The notes under the pieces are model-generated. The model had not been told where the DNA came from and searched no databases. It was given only the letters and a program-made list of their open reading frames with translations. Positions 1 through 6,928 of a stretch of DNA of 14,177 nt are shown piece after piece. The stretch lies in contig NNSL01000459.1 of assembly GCA_003123965.1 (NCBI GenBank), positions 1 through 14,177 on the forward strand, read 5' to 3'. The stretch comes from Balneolaceae bacterium SMO_bin1. GTDB taxonomy: Bacteria; Bacteroidota; Rhodothermia; Balneolales; Balneolaceae. A program made the position numbers and the translations under genes. Position 1 is the stretch's first letter, and each line of letters begins with the position of its first letter.

Positions 1-269
1 AGCGTTAAAACCATTAAAATGAGCCCAATTCCGTAAAACAGGTAGGAGCCCTCTTTAAACAGGCGGGGATCAAGAAACTGCATGCCGGCCAACAGCCCAA
101 TGGCCAGGCCAAACGCAATGAGCTGCTTGTAAAAATTAATCTGGATGTACGACGGCAGAAATTCGGCCACCGGCCCCTGCGTGGCGCTGAAAATGGCAAT
201 CAGCCCTATGCTCACCAGGCTCACCCACAATGCCAGTATAATCCAGTTAAATGATGTTGCTCTACTCAT
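1..269 (-). CDS. rodA: RodA, SEDS-family peptidoglycan glycosyltransferase (N-terminal part; runs off window)
   Basis: RodA is the integral-membrane SEDS glycan polymerase that pairs with PBP2 to build lateral-wall peptidoglycan. Only the first 89 codons are in the window, because the gene continues past base 1. The visible protein starts MSRATSFNWI and has a first hydrophobic helix at about residues 9-27. It then reads IFSATQGP, FYKQLIAFGLAI and GLLAG, with a second and third hydrophobic stretch, the usual RodA/FtsW start. The start is ATG at 269-267, which overlaps the end of the PBP2 gene by 8 bases (ATGAGTAG) and implies translational coupling. The position behind mrdA at the end of the mre cluster favours RodA over FtsW. 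The identification rests on the N-terminus and context only. Confidence 0.85.
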   Translation of the reverse strand, partial: MSRATSFNWIILALWVSLVSIGLIAIFSATQGPVAEFLPSYIQINFYKQLIAFGLAIGLLAGMQFLDPRLFKEGSYLFYGIGLILMVLT

Positions 270-2103
270 TCAGTGCAGCGGTTTCGTCGGTTTCAGGTTT
301 AAAGTCTTTTACGTATTCGTAAACGTACGGGCGATTAATTTCGCCGGTCAAGTACTGTTCTATCATCAGGGAAGCCACCGGTGCCGCCGACTGCGACCCA
401 AAGCCGGAGTTTTCCAGCAGAACAGCTACGGCAATAGTTGGGTTATCATATGGGGCAAAGGCGATAAAAAGTCCGTGGTCTTCGCCGTGCGGGTTTTGCG
501 CCGTACCGGTTTTGCCGGCAACTTTTACGCTGTCAAGGTCGGCCCAGTAGCGGCCGCTTCCGTCGGTAACTACCTGCCGCATGCCCTGCTTTACCAGGTC
601 AAGATGCTGCTGTTTAACCCACTCAATTTTTTCGCGTGGAGGCGTCTGGCGAACTACTTCCCCGTTTTCCTTTTTTATGCTGTGCACAATATGCGGCTGC
701 ACGCGGTAACCGTTGTTGGCAATTCCGGCCGCCATTACAGCCATCTGCAGTGGTGATGCCGACATGTGCCCCTGGCCAATGCCGAGGTTGAGCACGTCGC
801 CGAGCCCCCACCTGTTCACCCCAATAGTTTCGTTGAAATAGGTGCTGTCCGGTAAAATGCCCTGGGTTTGATAGGGCAGATCGATGCCCGTTTGTGAACC
901 AAGCCCGAAATCGGCGGCCATATCGTGCCACTTGTTCAATCGACCGCTGGTGGCAATTTTATCCATCATCCAGAAGAAATAGGTGTTACTGGAATTTTGT
1001 ATCGCCTTGGTAAGATTATAGGTGCCTACATCGGCGTGGTCGCCGTAGCGCCGCCCGCGCATGTAGTAGCCGGGATTATAAACGGTTGTTTGCGGAGTGA
1101 TAATACCCATTTCCAATCCGATAAGTCCCATCAGCGGTTTAAAGGTGGAGCCTGGCGGTTGCTTGCTCAATACGGCACGGTTAAACAGTGGATTTTCGGG
1201 ATTGGTATTGACCGACTGCCAGTATTCCTGGTTAATGCGCCCGGCCAGTTTACGAATGTCGTATTGCGGAGCGCTTACCATGCTGAGAATGCCGCCGTCC
1301 CGCGGGTCAATGGCAACGGCTGCTCCCCGCTTGCCTTCCATCAGATCTTCGGTCAGCTTCTGCAGTGCGGCATCAAGGGTGGTATGTAAATTATGGCCTT
1401 TGGTAGGCGCTTCGTCACTGGCCCCGTCTTGATATGAACCAAGTGCCTGACCCATGGCGTTAACTTTGGTGTATTCTACTCCTTTTTCCCCCCAAAGTGA
1501 TTCGTTGTAAAATTGCTCTAACCCGCTTTTCCCGGCTTTGTCGCCCAGATTGTACATGCTGTTTTGGCGGTACTGCTCTTCTGATACTTCGCGCAGGTAG
1601 CCAAAAATATGCGAGGCCTGCAGGCTGTCAATAGGATAGTGGCGCTTACTTTCAATTTGGTGCCCTACACCGGGCAACTGCCAAATGTTTTCTTCAATCT
1701 GTGAGAAGGTTTCAAAATCGAGTTCGGTAAATACTTTCGAGGAGCGATGCCATGAATACGCTCGCGCCTTGTCGACGCGTTCCTTCAGTTCATCAACCGG
1801 CATATTCAACAGCTTGGCAAGCAGCGGCGTTTTGGTGGTATCATAAGTGGCGGGCGTTACAGTGATGGAATAAATGGGCTCATTATCGACCAGCAGCGTG
1901 CCGTTGCGGTCGTAGATAAGTCCACGGGCGGGATTTACCACTTCCTGGCGGAGAGCGTTTTCGCGGCTCTGTGGGTTATATTCATCATACTCAAGAATCT
2001 GAAGCTGGAACAGGCGTCCCAGAATGATGAGCGCCAGCACCGCCATCCCGACTTTAAAAACCTGGATCGAAAAGTGAGACCGTGTTTTTGTGTTTTTACG
2101 CAT
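262..2103 (-). CDS. mrdA: Penicillin-binding protein 2 (class B transpeptidase, MrdA)
   Basis: This is the monofunctional DD-transpeptidase that cross-links peptidoglycan in the elongasome, acting in the periplasm from an inner-membrane anchor. It has 613 residues, usual for the family. A short cytoplasmic N-terminus and one membrane helix (about 15-33) come first. The PBP dimer domain follows, with the signature NPARGLIYDRNG at about 57-68. The transpeptidase domain carries all three active-site motifs: S319-TFK (nucleophile Ser319, Lys322), S371-S-N373, and K531-T-G533 inside AGKTGTAQNP. The ATG at 2103 directly precedes the basic N-terminus MRKNTKTR. The gene lies 53 bases after mreD and overlaps rodA by 8 bases. 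It appears intact. Confidence 0.95.
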   Translation of the reverse strand: MRKNTKTRSHFSIQVFKVGMAVLALIILGRLFQLQILEYDEYNPQSRENALRQEVVNPARGLIYDRNGTLLVDNEPIYSITVTPATYDTTKTPLLAKLLNMPVDELKERVDKARAYSWHRSSKVFTELDFETFSQIEENIWQLPGVGHQIESKRHYPIDSLQASHIFGYLREVSEEQYRQNSMYNLGDKAGKSGLEQFYNESLWGEKGVEYTKVNAMGQALGSYQDGASDEAPTKGHNLHTTLDAALQKLTEDLMEGKRGAAVAIDPRDGGILSMVSAPQYDIRKLAGRINQEYWQSVNTNPENPLFNRAVLSKQPPGSTFKPLMGLIGLEMGIITPQTTVYNPGYYMRGRRYGDHADVGTYNLTKAIQNSSNTYFFWMMDKIATSGRLNKWHDMAADFGLGSQTGIDLPYQTQGILPDSTYFNETIGVNRWGLGDVLNLGIGQGHMSASPLQMAVMAAGIANNGYRVQPHIVHSIKKENGEVVRQTPPREKIEWVKQQHLDLVKQGMRQVVTDGSGRYWADLDSVKVAGKTGTAQNPHGEDHGLFIAFAPYDNPTIAVAVLLENSGFGSQSAAPVASLMIEQYLTGEINRPYVYEYVKDFKPETDETAALNE

Positions 2104-2156
2104 GTTTATTTGGTGGCCAAGCAGAAGATGCTTGTCTAAAAATTTAATCTATTGTA

Positions 2157-2627
2157 TTAAGATCCTCTGAAAAGCTGAATAATTCCGGCAACGATTGTTG
2201 TGTAAGCCGCATTGCCGATCCACTGTCTCCAAAATAACAATTCAGCGGTATAGTTTTCTACTGCTAAATTTAACGCAACAAAGACCAAATTATGGCCCAG
2301 TGCCGCAATAAAAACGACCGAAATTATGCGGGGCAGCTGTTGCCGTAAATCCATGTTATTGGCAATCCAGCTGTGTGCTGCAAAAGCAAGTACTGTTTTT
2401 GAGAACATATTAAGTCCCCATAGATCAAGTAACGCATCCTGGGCAAAGCCCATACTGGCCGCCAGCAGAATAGAGGCCGTTCGTGAGCTCTTGGTCATAA
2501 ACCAAAGCAGAAAAACCAGAATGATATCTGGCTGCATGCTAAAGATTTTGAGGTGCCGGAAAAACACAACCTGCAAAATAACTACGGCAATAGCGAAGCC
2601 TATTTTTTTTACAGATTGTGCGCTCAT
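2157..2627 (-). CDS. mreD: Rod shape-determining protein MreD
   Basis: MreD is a small polytopic inner-membrane protein of the elongasome that partners MreC. The predicted product has 156 residues and is mostly hydrophobic. About five membrane segments are visible, roughly 8-24, 33-48, 52-72, 78-92 and 100-125, with a last one near 138-152. PDIILVFLLW after the first helix and GFAQDALLDL at about 60-69 fit the family, which is otherwise poorly conserved. The start ATG (2627-2625) overlaps the mreC stop codon as ATGA, so translation is probably coupled to mreC. Identification depends partly on its place between mreC and the PBP2 gene. Confidence 0.88.
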   Translation of the reverse strand: MSAQSVKKIGFAIAVVILQVVFFRHLKIFSMQPDIILVFLLWFMTKSSRTASILLAASMGFAQDALLDLWGLNMFSKTVLAFAAHSWIANNMDLRQQLPRIISVVFIAALGHNLVFVALNLAVENYTAELLFWRQWIGNAAYTTIVAGIIQLFRGS

Positions 2628-2905
2628 TCAAAAAGTTCCTGGTATTGGTTGTTCAGTTTCTTAATAGCTGTATCCGGTTCACTAGTAACTACAAATCCCT
2701 GGGCTACGGTGTACAGGTTCACAAACGGTTCAACAAAAATGCGTTGCGTATCTTTGCCTTGGTTTGGCTCAGTTCGTACTACTTTGCCAATTGGTATGTT
2801 GGGCGGAAATTCCTGGCTGTACCCCGATGTAAGCACTACTTCGCCGGTATCAACAGCTATGGTTTGCGGAACATAGCGTAACTCGAGCTTGCTTAATATC
2901 TTCAT
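2624..2905 (-). CDS. mreC: MreC, C-terminal part (downstream of a frameshift)
   Basis: This is the 3' portion of mreC, one frame away from the 5' portion. It encodes the C-terminal beta-rich periplasmic domain of MreC. From about position 2890 it reads KLELRYVPQT, then VDTGEVVLTSGYSQEFPPNIPIGKV, the characteristic late MreC motif. It ends in QELFE at TGA 2626-2624, which overlaps mreD. The ATG at 2905 is incidental: codons before about 2890 in this frame (MKILS) have no MreC character. Joining residue 192 of the upstream part to this frame at 2890 gives a 280-residue protein, a normal MreC length. The fragment has no obvious start site of its own and is unlikely to be an independent gene. Confidence 0.85.
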   Translation of the reverse strand: MKILSKLELRYVPQTIAVDTGEVVLTSGYSQEFPPNIPIGKVVRTEPNQGKDTQRIFVEPFVNLYTVAQGFVVTSEPDTAIKKLNNQYQELFE

Positions 2906-3467
2906 CAGTCCAGCTTAAAATGCCATAGGCATTTGAATTCTGCAGTTTTGCACTTACACGAAACAGGGTGTTAAAATAGGGCATTACCTGTGCGTACTCA
3001 TCGGAGGTTAATACCACTTTCCCCACCAAGCCTTTTGCAGCAATCATGGGCATGCCTTGTTTAATGCCGTCCTCAGAACCCGCATCTACCGTCATGGTAT
3101 TGTTTATCAGGTTGAGCTCTTTGCCGATAATTTGTACCGGGTACAGGCTCAGGTCGGTGTTGCGGCTGAATTCCAGCAGCTCGCGCAGCTCTTCGTTACG
3201 TTGGCGTGCCGAACGCAGGCGGCTTAATTCGTCAAGCAGCTGTATGTTTTGTTGCCGAAGCTCATTATTGGTTTTTAGAGCTTGCTGATACACCCGCAAA
3301 TTCGATAGCGGTTCTTCAATGTAGCTGAACATGACGATGGAAACCGTGCGCAGATTTTCGAGTCCGCCCTGGTTTCGCCCGATCAACAGTACGATGGACA
3401 CAACCAGCAGCAGGGCCGTTAAAATGTAATCTTTAGCATCAGATATGCGTGGAAGTCGAAATCGCAT
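2850..3467 (-). CDS. mreC: Rod shape-determining protein MreC, N-terminal part (frameshifted)
   Basis: MreC is the periplasmic scaffold of the elongasome that bridges MreB/MreD and PBP2. This part has a basic cytoplasmic start (MRFRLPR), one membrane helix at about 14-30, and a coiled-coil region at about 58-100 rich in L, E, Q and R. The first beta-domain follows, with NNTMTVDAGSEDGIKQGMP at 122-140 and KGLVGKVV at 145-152. Family-like sequence stops near residue 192. The remaining residues (QARVTLCSANHSC) are out-of-frame translation ending in a false stop. Skipping one base near 2891 restores the frame into the C-terminal part. The gene begins 20 bases after mreB (ATG at 3467). If the frameshift is real, MreC loses its C-terminal beta barrel. 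Confidence 0.9.
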   Translation of the reverse strand: MRFRLPRISDAKDYILTALLLVVSIVLLIGRNQGGLENLRTVSIVMFSYIEEPLSNLRVYQQALKTNNELRQQNIQLLDELSRLRSARQRNEELRELLEFSRNTDLSLYPVQIIGKELNLINNTMTVDAGSEDGIKQGMPMIAAKGLVGKVVLTSDEYAQVMPYFNTLFRVSAKLQNSNAYGILSWTDEDIKQARVTLCSANHSC

Positions 3468-3487
3468 TCACTTTATTCCACTCAAAA

Positions 3488-4543
3488 TTAAGTAATAACG
3501 GTACGATAGTACTCCAGGTCTTCCAGAATGGCGCCGGTGCCGCGCACAACAGCCGTTAGCGGATCTTCGGCTATATGAACGGGTAGTTCGGTGGTTTCCA
3601 TGATCAGCTTGTCAAGATTCTTGAGCAGCGCCCCACCGCCGGTTAGCATAATGCCGCGGTCCAGAATATCGGCTGAAAGTTCGGGCGGCGTCTGTTCCAG
3701 TGATTTTGTGATCGATTCTACAATGGTGTTAACCGATTCGGAGATCGCTTCACGAACATCTTTGGAGCTTACGGTTCGGGTTCGCGGTACGCCGTTCACC
3801 AAGTCGCGCCCCTTGGTCACCATTTCCACTTCTTCATCGAGCGGAGTGGCGGACCCAATTTCACATTTAATATTTTCAGCCGTTCGCTCACCAATCAACA
3901 GGTTGTGATTACGGCGAAAGTAGTTGATGATGTCTTCGTTCAGTTCATCACCGCCCAGCCGTACCGACTGCGCAAAAACAATACCCGATAGCGCGATCAC
4001 GGCAATTTCAGTAGTACCGCCGCCCACGTCAACAATCATGTTTCCGATCGGTTCGTGAACATTCAGGCCAATACCGATTGCGGCGGCCATGGGTTCATCC
4101 ACCAGGTATACTTCCTTAGCACCGGCATGTTCGGCACTGTCGCGAACCGCGCGGCGCTCTACTTCGGTAATGCCGCTGGGCACACACACTACCATTTGGC
4201 GCGTGCTGGAATACCATTTCATTTTAACCTTCTTAATCATCGACCGGATCATCTGCTCGGCTACTTCAAAATCGGCAATAACACCATCACGCAGCGGGCG
4301 GACCGTGCGAATATTCTTGTGCGTTTTTTCGTGCATTAGTCGTGCCTGATAGCCTGTGGCCACCGGTTCGTTCTGCATATTGAGTGCAACAATAGAAGGC
4401 TCGTTCAACACCATGCCCTCGTTGCGGGAATAGATAAGCGTATTTGCCGTGCCTAAATCAATTGCTATATCGGTGTAAAGCCAATCAAAAAATCCTTTTT
4501 TCTGCTTTTTCTTTTTAGGTTCTTTGGATGAATTGTTAGCCAT
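3488..4543 (-). CDS. mreB: Rod shape-determining protein MreB (bacterial actin)
   Basis: MreB is the actin-like ATPase that forms membrane-bound filaments and orients lateral cell-wall synthesis. The product is 351 residues. The nucleotide-binding motifs are clear: phosphate-1 DLGTANT at 29-35, phosphate-2 DVGGGTTEI at 172-180, and adenosine motif LTGGGALL at 300-307. MVVCVPSGITEVERRAV at about 117-133 and VDEPMAAAIG are also diagnostic. A lysine-rich N-terminal extension (seven lysines within residues 7-17) precedes the FFDWLYT membrane-binding segment. The ATG at 4543 gives this extension, and no closer start fits. It heads the mre block, with mreC 20 bases downstream. The 126-base gap to purH holds only weak promoter candidates, such as AAAATTTG at 4658-4651, so readthrough from purNH is possible. 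Confidence 0.97.
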   Translation of the reverse strand: MANNSSKEPKKKKQKKGFFDWLYTDIAIDLGTANTLIYSRNEGMVLNEPSIVALNMQNEPVATGYQARLMHEKTHKNIRTVRPLRDGVIADFEVAEQMIRSMIKKVKMKWYSSTRQMVVCVPSGITEVERRAVRDSAEHAGAKEVYLVDEPMAAAIGIGLNVHEPIGNMIVDVGGGTTEIAVIALSGIVFAQSVRLGGDELNEDIINYFRRNHNLLIGERTAENIKCEIGSATPLDEEVEMVTKGRDLVNGVPRTRTVSSKDVREAISESVNTIVESITKSLEQTPPELSADILDRGIMLTGGGALLKNLDKLIMETTELPVHIAEDPLTAVVRGTGAILEDLEYYRTVIT

Positions 4544-4616
4544 AATTTATGAAGTAGGTGTGCTGAATACGGTTGATGTTAAGCGGATAAGTTGGTTGAA
4601 AATACAATATTGTTCG

Positions 4617-4632
4617 TCTATTTGCGAATAGA
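4617..4632. repeat. Short inverted repeat in the purH-mreB gap
   Basis: TCTATT-TGCG-AATAGA forms a perfect 6-base stem with a 4-base loop. It lies 74 bases upstream of the mreB start and 37 bases after the purH stop. A second perfect palindrome, ACAATATTGT, lies immediately beside it at 4604-4613. The stem is AT-rich and lacks a following T-run on the minus strand, so it is not a convincing intrinsic terminator. It could be a regulator site for the mre cluster or chance in AT-rich intergenic DNA. Confidence 0.3.
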
Positions 4633-4669
4633 TGTAATTAATAAAATTAGCAAATTTTAATCTGAAAAA

Positions 4670-5359
4670 TTAGTGCCTGAAATGGCGCTTACCGGTAAAT
4701 ACCATGGCCATGTTATTTTTGTTGGCCTCGGCAATTACTTCGTCGTCGCGTATGCTGCCGCCAGGCTGAATAACTGATGTTGCCCCGGCTTTGGCTGCGG
4801 CCTGCACGCCGTCGGCAAAGGGGAAAAATGCGTCCGAAGCGATAGCCGTATTTTCGATTGAAAGCCCTTCTTCTTTGGCTTTGGCAATAGCGATTTTCGA
4901 GGATTCAACGCGGCTGGTTTGCCCCGTTCCAATGCCGATGGTCTGGCCGTCGCGGGCATATACAATGCCGTTCGACTTCACATGTTTTACTACTTTCCAG
5001 GCGAATAAAAGATCCCGAATTTCTGAATCGGTTGGCGTACGCTCGGTAACGGTTTCAAATTCATTGAATGAAATGTTGGTGTGATCGGCATCTTGGCTCA
5101 CTGCTCCGCCAAAAATAGATTTAAATGATGGCGTTTTAACGGTTGCCAGCGATTTTTTGATGCGTATAAGTCGCCGATTCTTTTTTTCTGTTAACAAATC
5201 AAGTGCCTCATCAGAAAAGGAGGGAGCCAGGATAATCTCGGTAAAGATTTCGTCAATATGCTTGGCCGTTTCGAGATCAAGCTCTTTGTTCACAACTATA
5301 ATACCGCCGAAAGGAGAGGAAGTATCCGTGGCAAAGGCTTTTTTCCACGCTCGGGCCAA
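4670..5359 (-). CDS. purH: PurH, C-terminal AICAR transformylase part (downstream of a frameshift)
   Basis: This is the C-terminal 229 codons of PurH, one frame away from the upstream part. It encodes most of the AICAR formyltransferase domain, which converts AICAR and 10-formyl-THF to FAICAR. It reads straight on from the broken upstream frame: LARAWKKAFATD, then FGGIIVVNKE. It ends with the highly conserved SDAFFPFADG, GATSVIQPGGSIRDDEVI and a terminal VFTGKRHFRH, the normal end of PurH. The TTG at 5359 is unlikely to be a true start, since family similarity continues across it. Adding one base in the A/T run at 5359-5364 rejoins the frames, giving about 524 residues for PurH counted from position 6243. 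mreB follows 126 bases downstream. Confidence 0.93.
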   Translation of the reverse strand: MARAWKKAFATDTSSPFGGIIVVNKELDLETAKHIDEIFTEIILAPSFSDEALDLLTEKKNRRLIRIKKSLATVKTPSFKSIFGGAVSQDADHTNISFNEFETVTERTPTDSEIRDLLFAWKVVKHVKSNGIVYARDGQTIGIGTGQTSRVESSKIAIAKAKEEGLSIENTAIASDAFFPFADGVQAAAKAGATSVIQPGGSIRDDEVIAEANKNNMAMVFTGKRHFRH

Positions 5360-6840
5360 ATTTTACCGGTAGCCACGCCGCAGGGCACTGTGTGTTTAAA
5401 AATGGCGCAGGTCGGTTCGTCATTCTCAAAATCGGCAATAAGGTGCAGTGCTGCATCTACATCAAGCAAGTTGTTGTAGCTCAGCTGCTTGCCGTGGAAA
5501 CAGTTAATAAATTCATCTTGGTTGCCATATACGGCCGCCCGTTGATGCGGGTTCTCACCATAGCGTAAATCCTGCGACTTCTGCAGCGAAACATTCAATT
5601 GGTAAGGCGTTTCGTCTTCTCGCAGATCATTAAAATAGTTGGCAATGTGCAAATCGTACTTGGCAGTGTGGTTAAATGCCTGCCGGGCCCATTCCTGCCG
5701 GTGCTCAACATCTATGGTTCCACTTTCGCCGAAGTTCGAAATAAAATCATCATACTGATTTGGATGTGTGAGTACGCAAACATGCGCAAAGTTCTTAGCC
5801 GCCGCCCGAATCATCGTTGGTCCGCCGATGTCAATATTTTCTGTTGCAATGGCTGGCGTGCAATCTTCCCGCTGTATTGTTTCCTCAAACGGGTACAAGT
5901 TGCCCACCACCAATTCAATGGGGGTAAAGTCCATTCGCTCCATTTCTTTATTGTCAGCCTCATGGCTGGTTCGTGCCAAAAGTCCTGCATGAACTGCCGG
6001 GTGCAGCGTTTTAACGCGTCCGTCGAGACATTCTTCAAAACCTGTAATTTCAGATACATCTTTCACCGGAATGCCGGCATCTCGTACAGCTTGGGCGGTT
6101 CCACCGGTAGATATTATTTCAACACCGCGCTTGTGAAGCGTCTGGGCCAAATCGGTTATGCCCGTTTTATCGGAAACAGATAACAGTGCGCGATTGATTT
6201 TTAATGGTGTTTGAGGGAGCTCGGAGAGGGGTTGTAGGGACACAAATAATATATTTAAGAGTTGTTGAGATAGTTTTTTGATGACCTGAGGCAGAAGTTC
6301 ATGTTCTTTTTCAAGTACGCGTTTGGCTAACGTTTCGGGGGAATCACTTTCTTTAACCGGTACCTTCCGCTGCGCCAGAACGGGACCTTGGTCGTATTGT
6401 TCATTCACCAAATGGACGCTGCATCCGGTTTCATTTTCACCGGCATCTAAAACAGCTTTATGCACTTTTATCCCGTAAAAACCTTTGCCGCCAAATTTTG
6501 GCAGCAGGGAAGGATGAATATTGATGATCTGCTCGGGATAGGCTTCAATAATTCGTTCTGGTATTTTCAGCATATAGCCGGCCAGTACAATTAAATCGGG
6601 CTGCCAACGCTTGAGTGTGTTCAATAGTACCGACTGGTAAGCTTCGGACGTTTCAAAAGACGAAGGAGCCAGGATTTCCACCGGGATATCGTTTTTAGCT
6701 GCGCGCTCGGCAGCACCGGTTCCAGGTTTATTTACAATCAATCCGGCGATATTAGCGTCTATTTCTCCTTCTTTAACAGCATCAATAACCGATTGGAAAT
6801 TTGTGCCGGAACCGGAGGCAAAAAAAACGAGCTGCTTCAC
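5296..6840 (-). CDS. purN: PurN fused in frame to the N-terminal part of PurH (frameshifted)
   Basis: One open frame holds two purine enzymes. Residues 1 to about 193 are PurN (GAR transformylase, formyl transfer from 10-formyl-THF to GAR). They show GSGTNFQSV at 10-18, catalytic N107-x-H109 in NIHPSLLP, and D150 in VNEQYDQGPV. After an LLNILF linker, PurH begins near residue 200. Its IMP cyclohydrolase domain shows LLSVSDKTG, IISTGGTAQAV and DGRVKTLHPAVHAGLLAR. The start of the AICAR transformylase domain follows (LRYGENPHQ, SYNNLLDVDAAL, KHTVPCGVATG). After GVATGK the frame is lost, and the last 21 residues are nonsense. The start is GTG at 6840, set by the PurN N-terminus KQLVFFASGSG. PurH might instead start at GTG 6243-6241. 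Separate purN and purH genes are usual. Confidence 0.92.
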   Translation of the reverse strand: MKQLVFFASGSGTNFQSVIDAVKEGEIDANIAGLIVNKPGTGAAERAAKNDIPVEILAPSSFETSEAYQSVLLNTLKRWQPDLIVLAGYMLKIPERIIEAYPEQIINIHPSLLPKFGGKGFYGIKVHKAVLDAGENETGCSVHLVNEQYDQGPVLAQRKVPVKESDSPETLAKRVLEKEHELLPQVIKKLSQQLLNILFVSLQPLSELPQTPLKINRALLSVSDKTGITDLAQTLHKRGVEIISTGGTAQAVRDAGIPVKDVSEITGFEECLDGRVKTLHPAVHAGLLARTSHEADNKEMERMDFTPIELVVGNLYPFEETIQREDCTPAIATENIDIGGPTMIRAAAKNFAHVCVLTHPNQYDDFISNFGESGTIDVEHRQEWARQAFNHTAKYDLHIANYFNDLREDETPYQLNVSLQKSQDLRYGENPHQRAAVYGNQDEFINCFHGKQLSYNNLLDVDAALHLIADFENDEPTCAIFKHTVPCGVATGKIWPERGKKPLPRILPLLSAVL

Positions 6841-6872
6841 TTATGTAATTTTTGGTTTGAAATCCAGAAGGG

Positions 6873-6903
6873 CAAAGATACATAAAAAATACAGCGCATC
6901 GAA
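6873..6903 (-). promoter_or_regulatory. Probable promoter of purN-purH
   Basis: On the minus strand, TATCTTTG at 6880-6873 is an exact match to the Bacteroidota-type -7 element TAnnTTTG. A TTCG at 6903-6900 lies 19 bases upstream, one mismatch from the TTTG -33 element at a typical spacing. The predicted start of transcription would be around 6866, leaving a leader of about 26 bases before the purN GTG. It lies in the 88-base gap after perM and marks purN as the start of a transcription unit. Confidence 0.5.
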
Positions 6904-6928
6904 CAGCTTGAGCAAAGAAATTATTGTA

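Noticed and set aside
145..756. Plus-strand open frame (203 codons) opposite the PBP2 and rodA genes
   Set aside because: Antisense to the PBP2 transpeptidase domain and the start of rodA. No family resemblance and no promoter seen.
2553..2881. Plus-strand small open frames across the mreD/mreC junction, which could suggest a hidden small gene
   Set aside because: They are antisense to conserved MreC C-terminal sequence and the mreD start. The junction is explained by the mreC frameshift.
4617..4669. Intrinsic terminator after purH
   Set aside because: The stem TCTATT/AATAGA is AT-rich, lies 37 bases past the stop and lacks a following T-run on the coding strand.
5599..6183. Plus-strand open frame (194 codons) opposite purH
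   Set aside because: Shadow of the conserved PurH cyclohydrolase coding sequence. No independent features.
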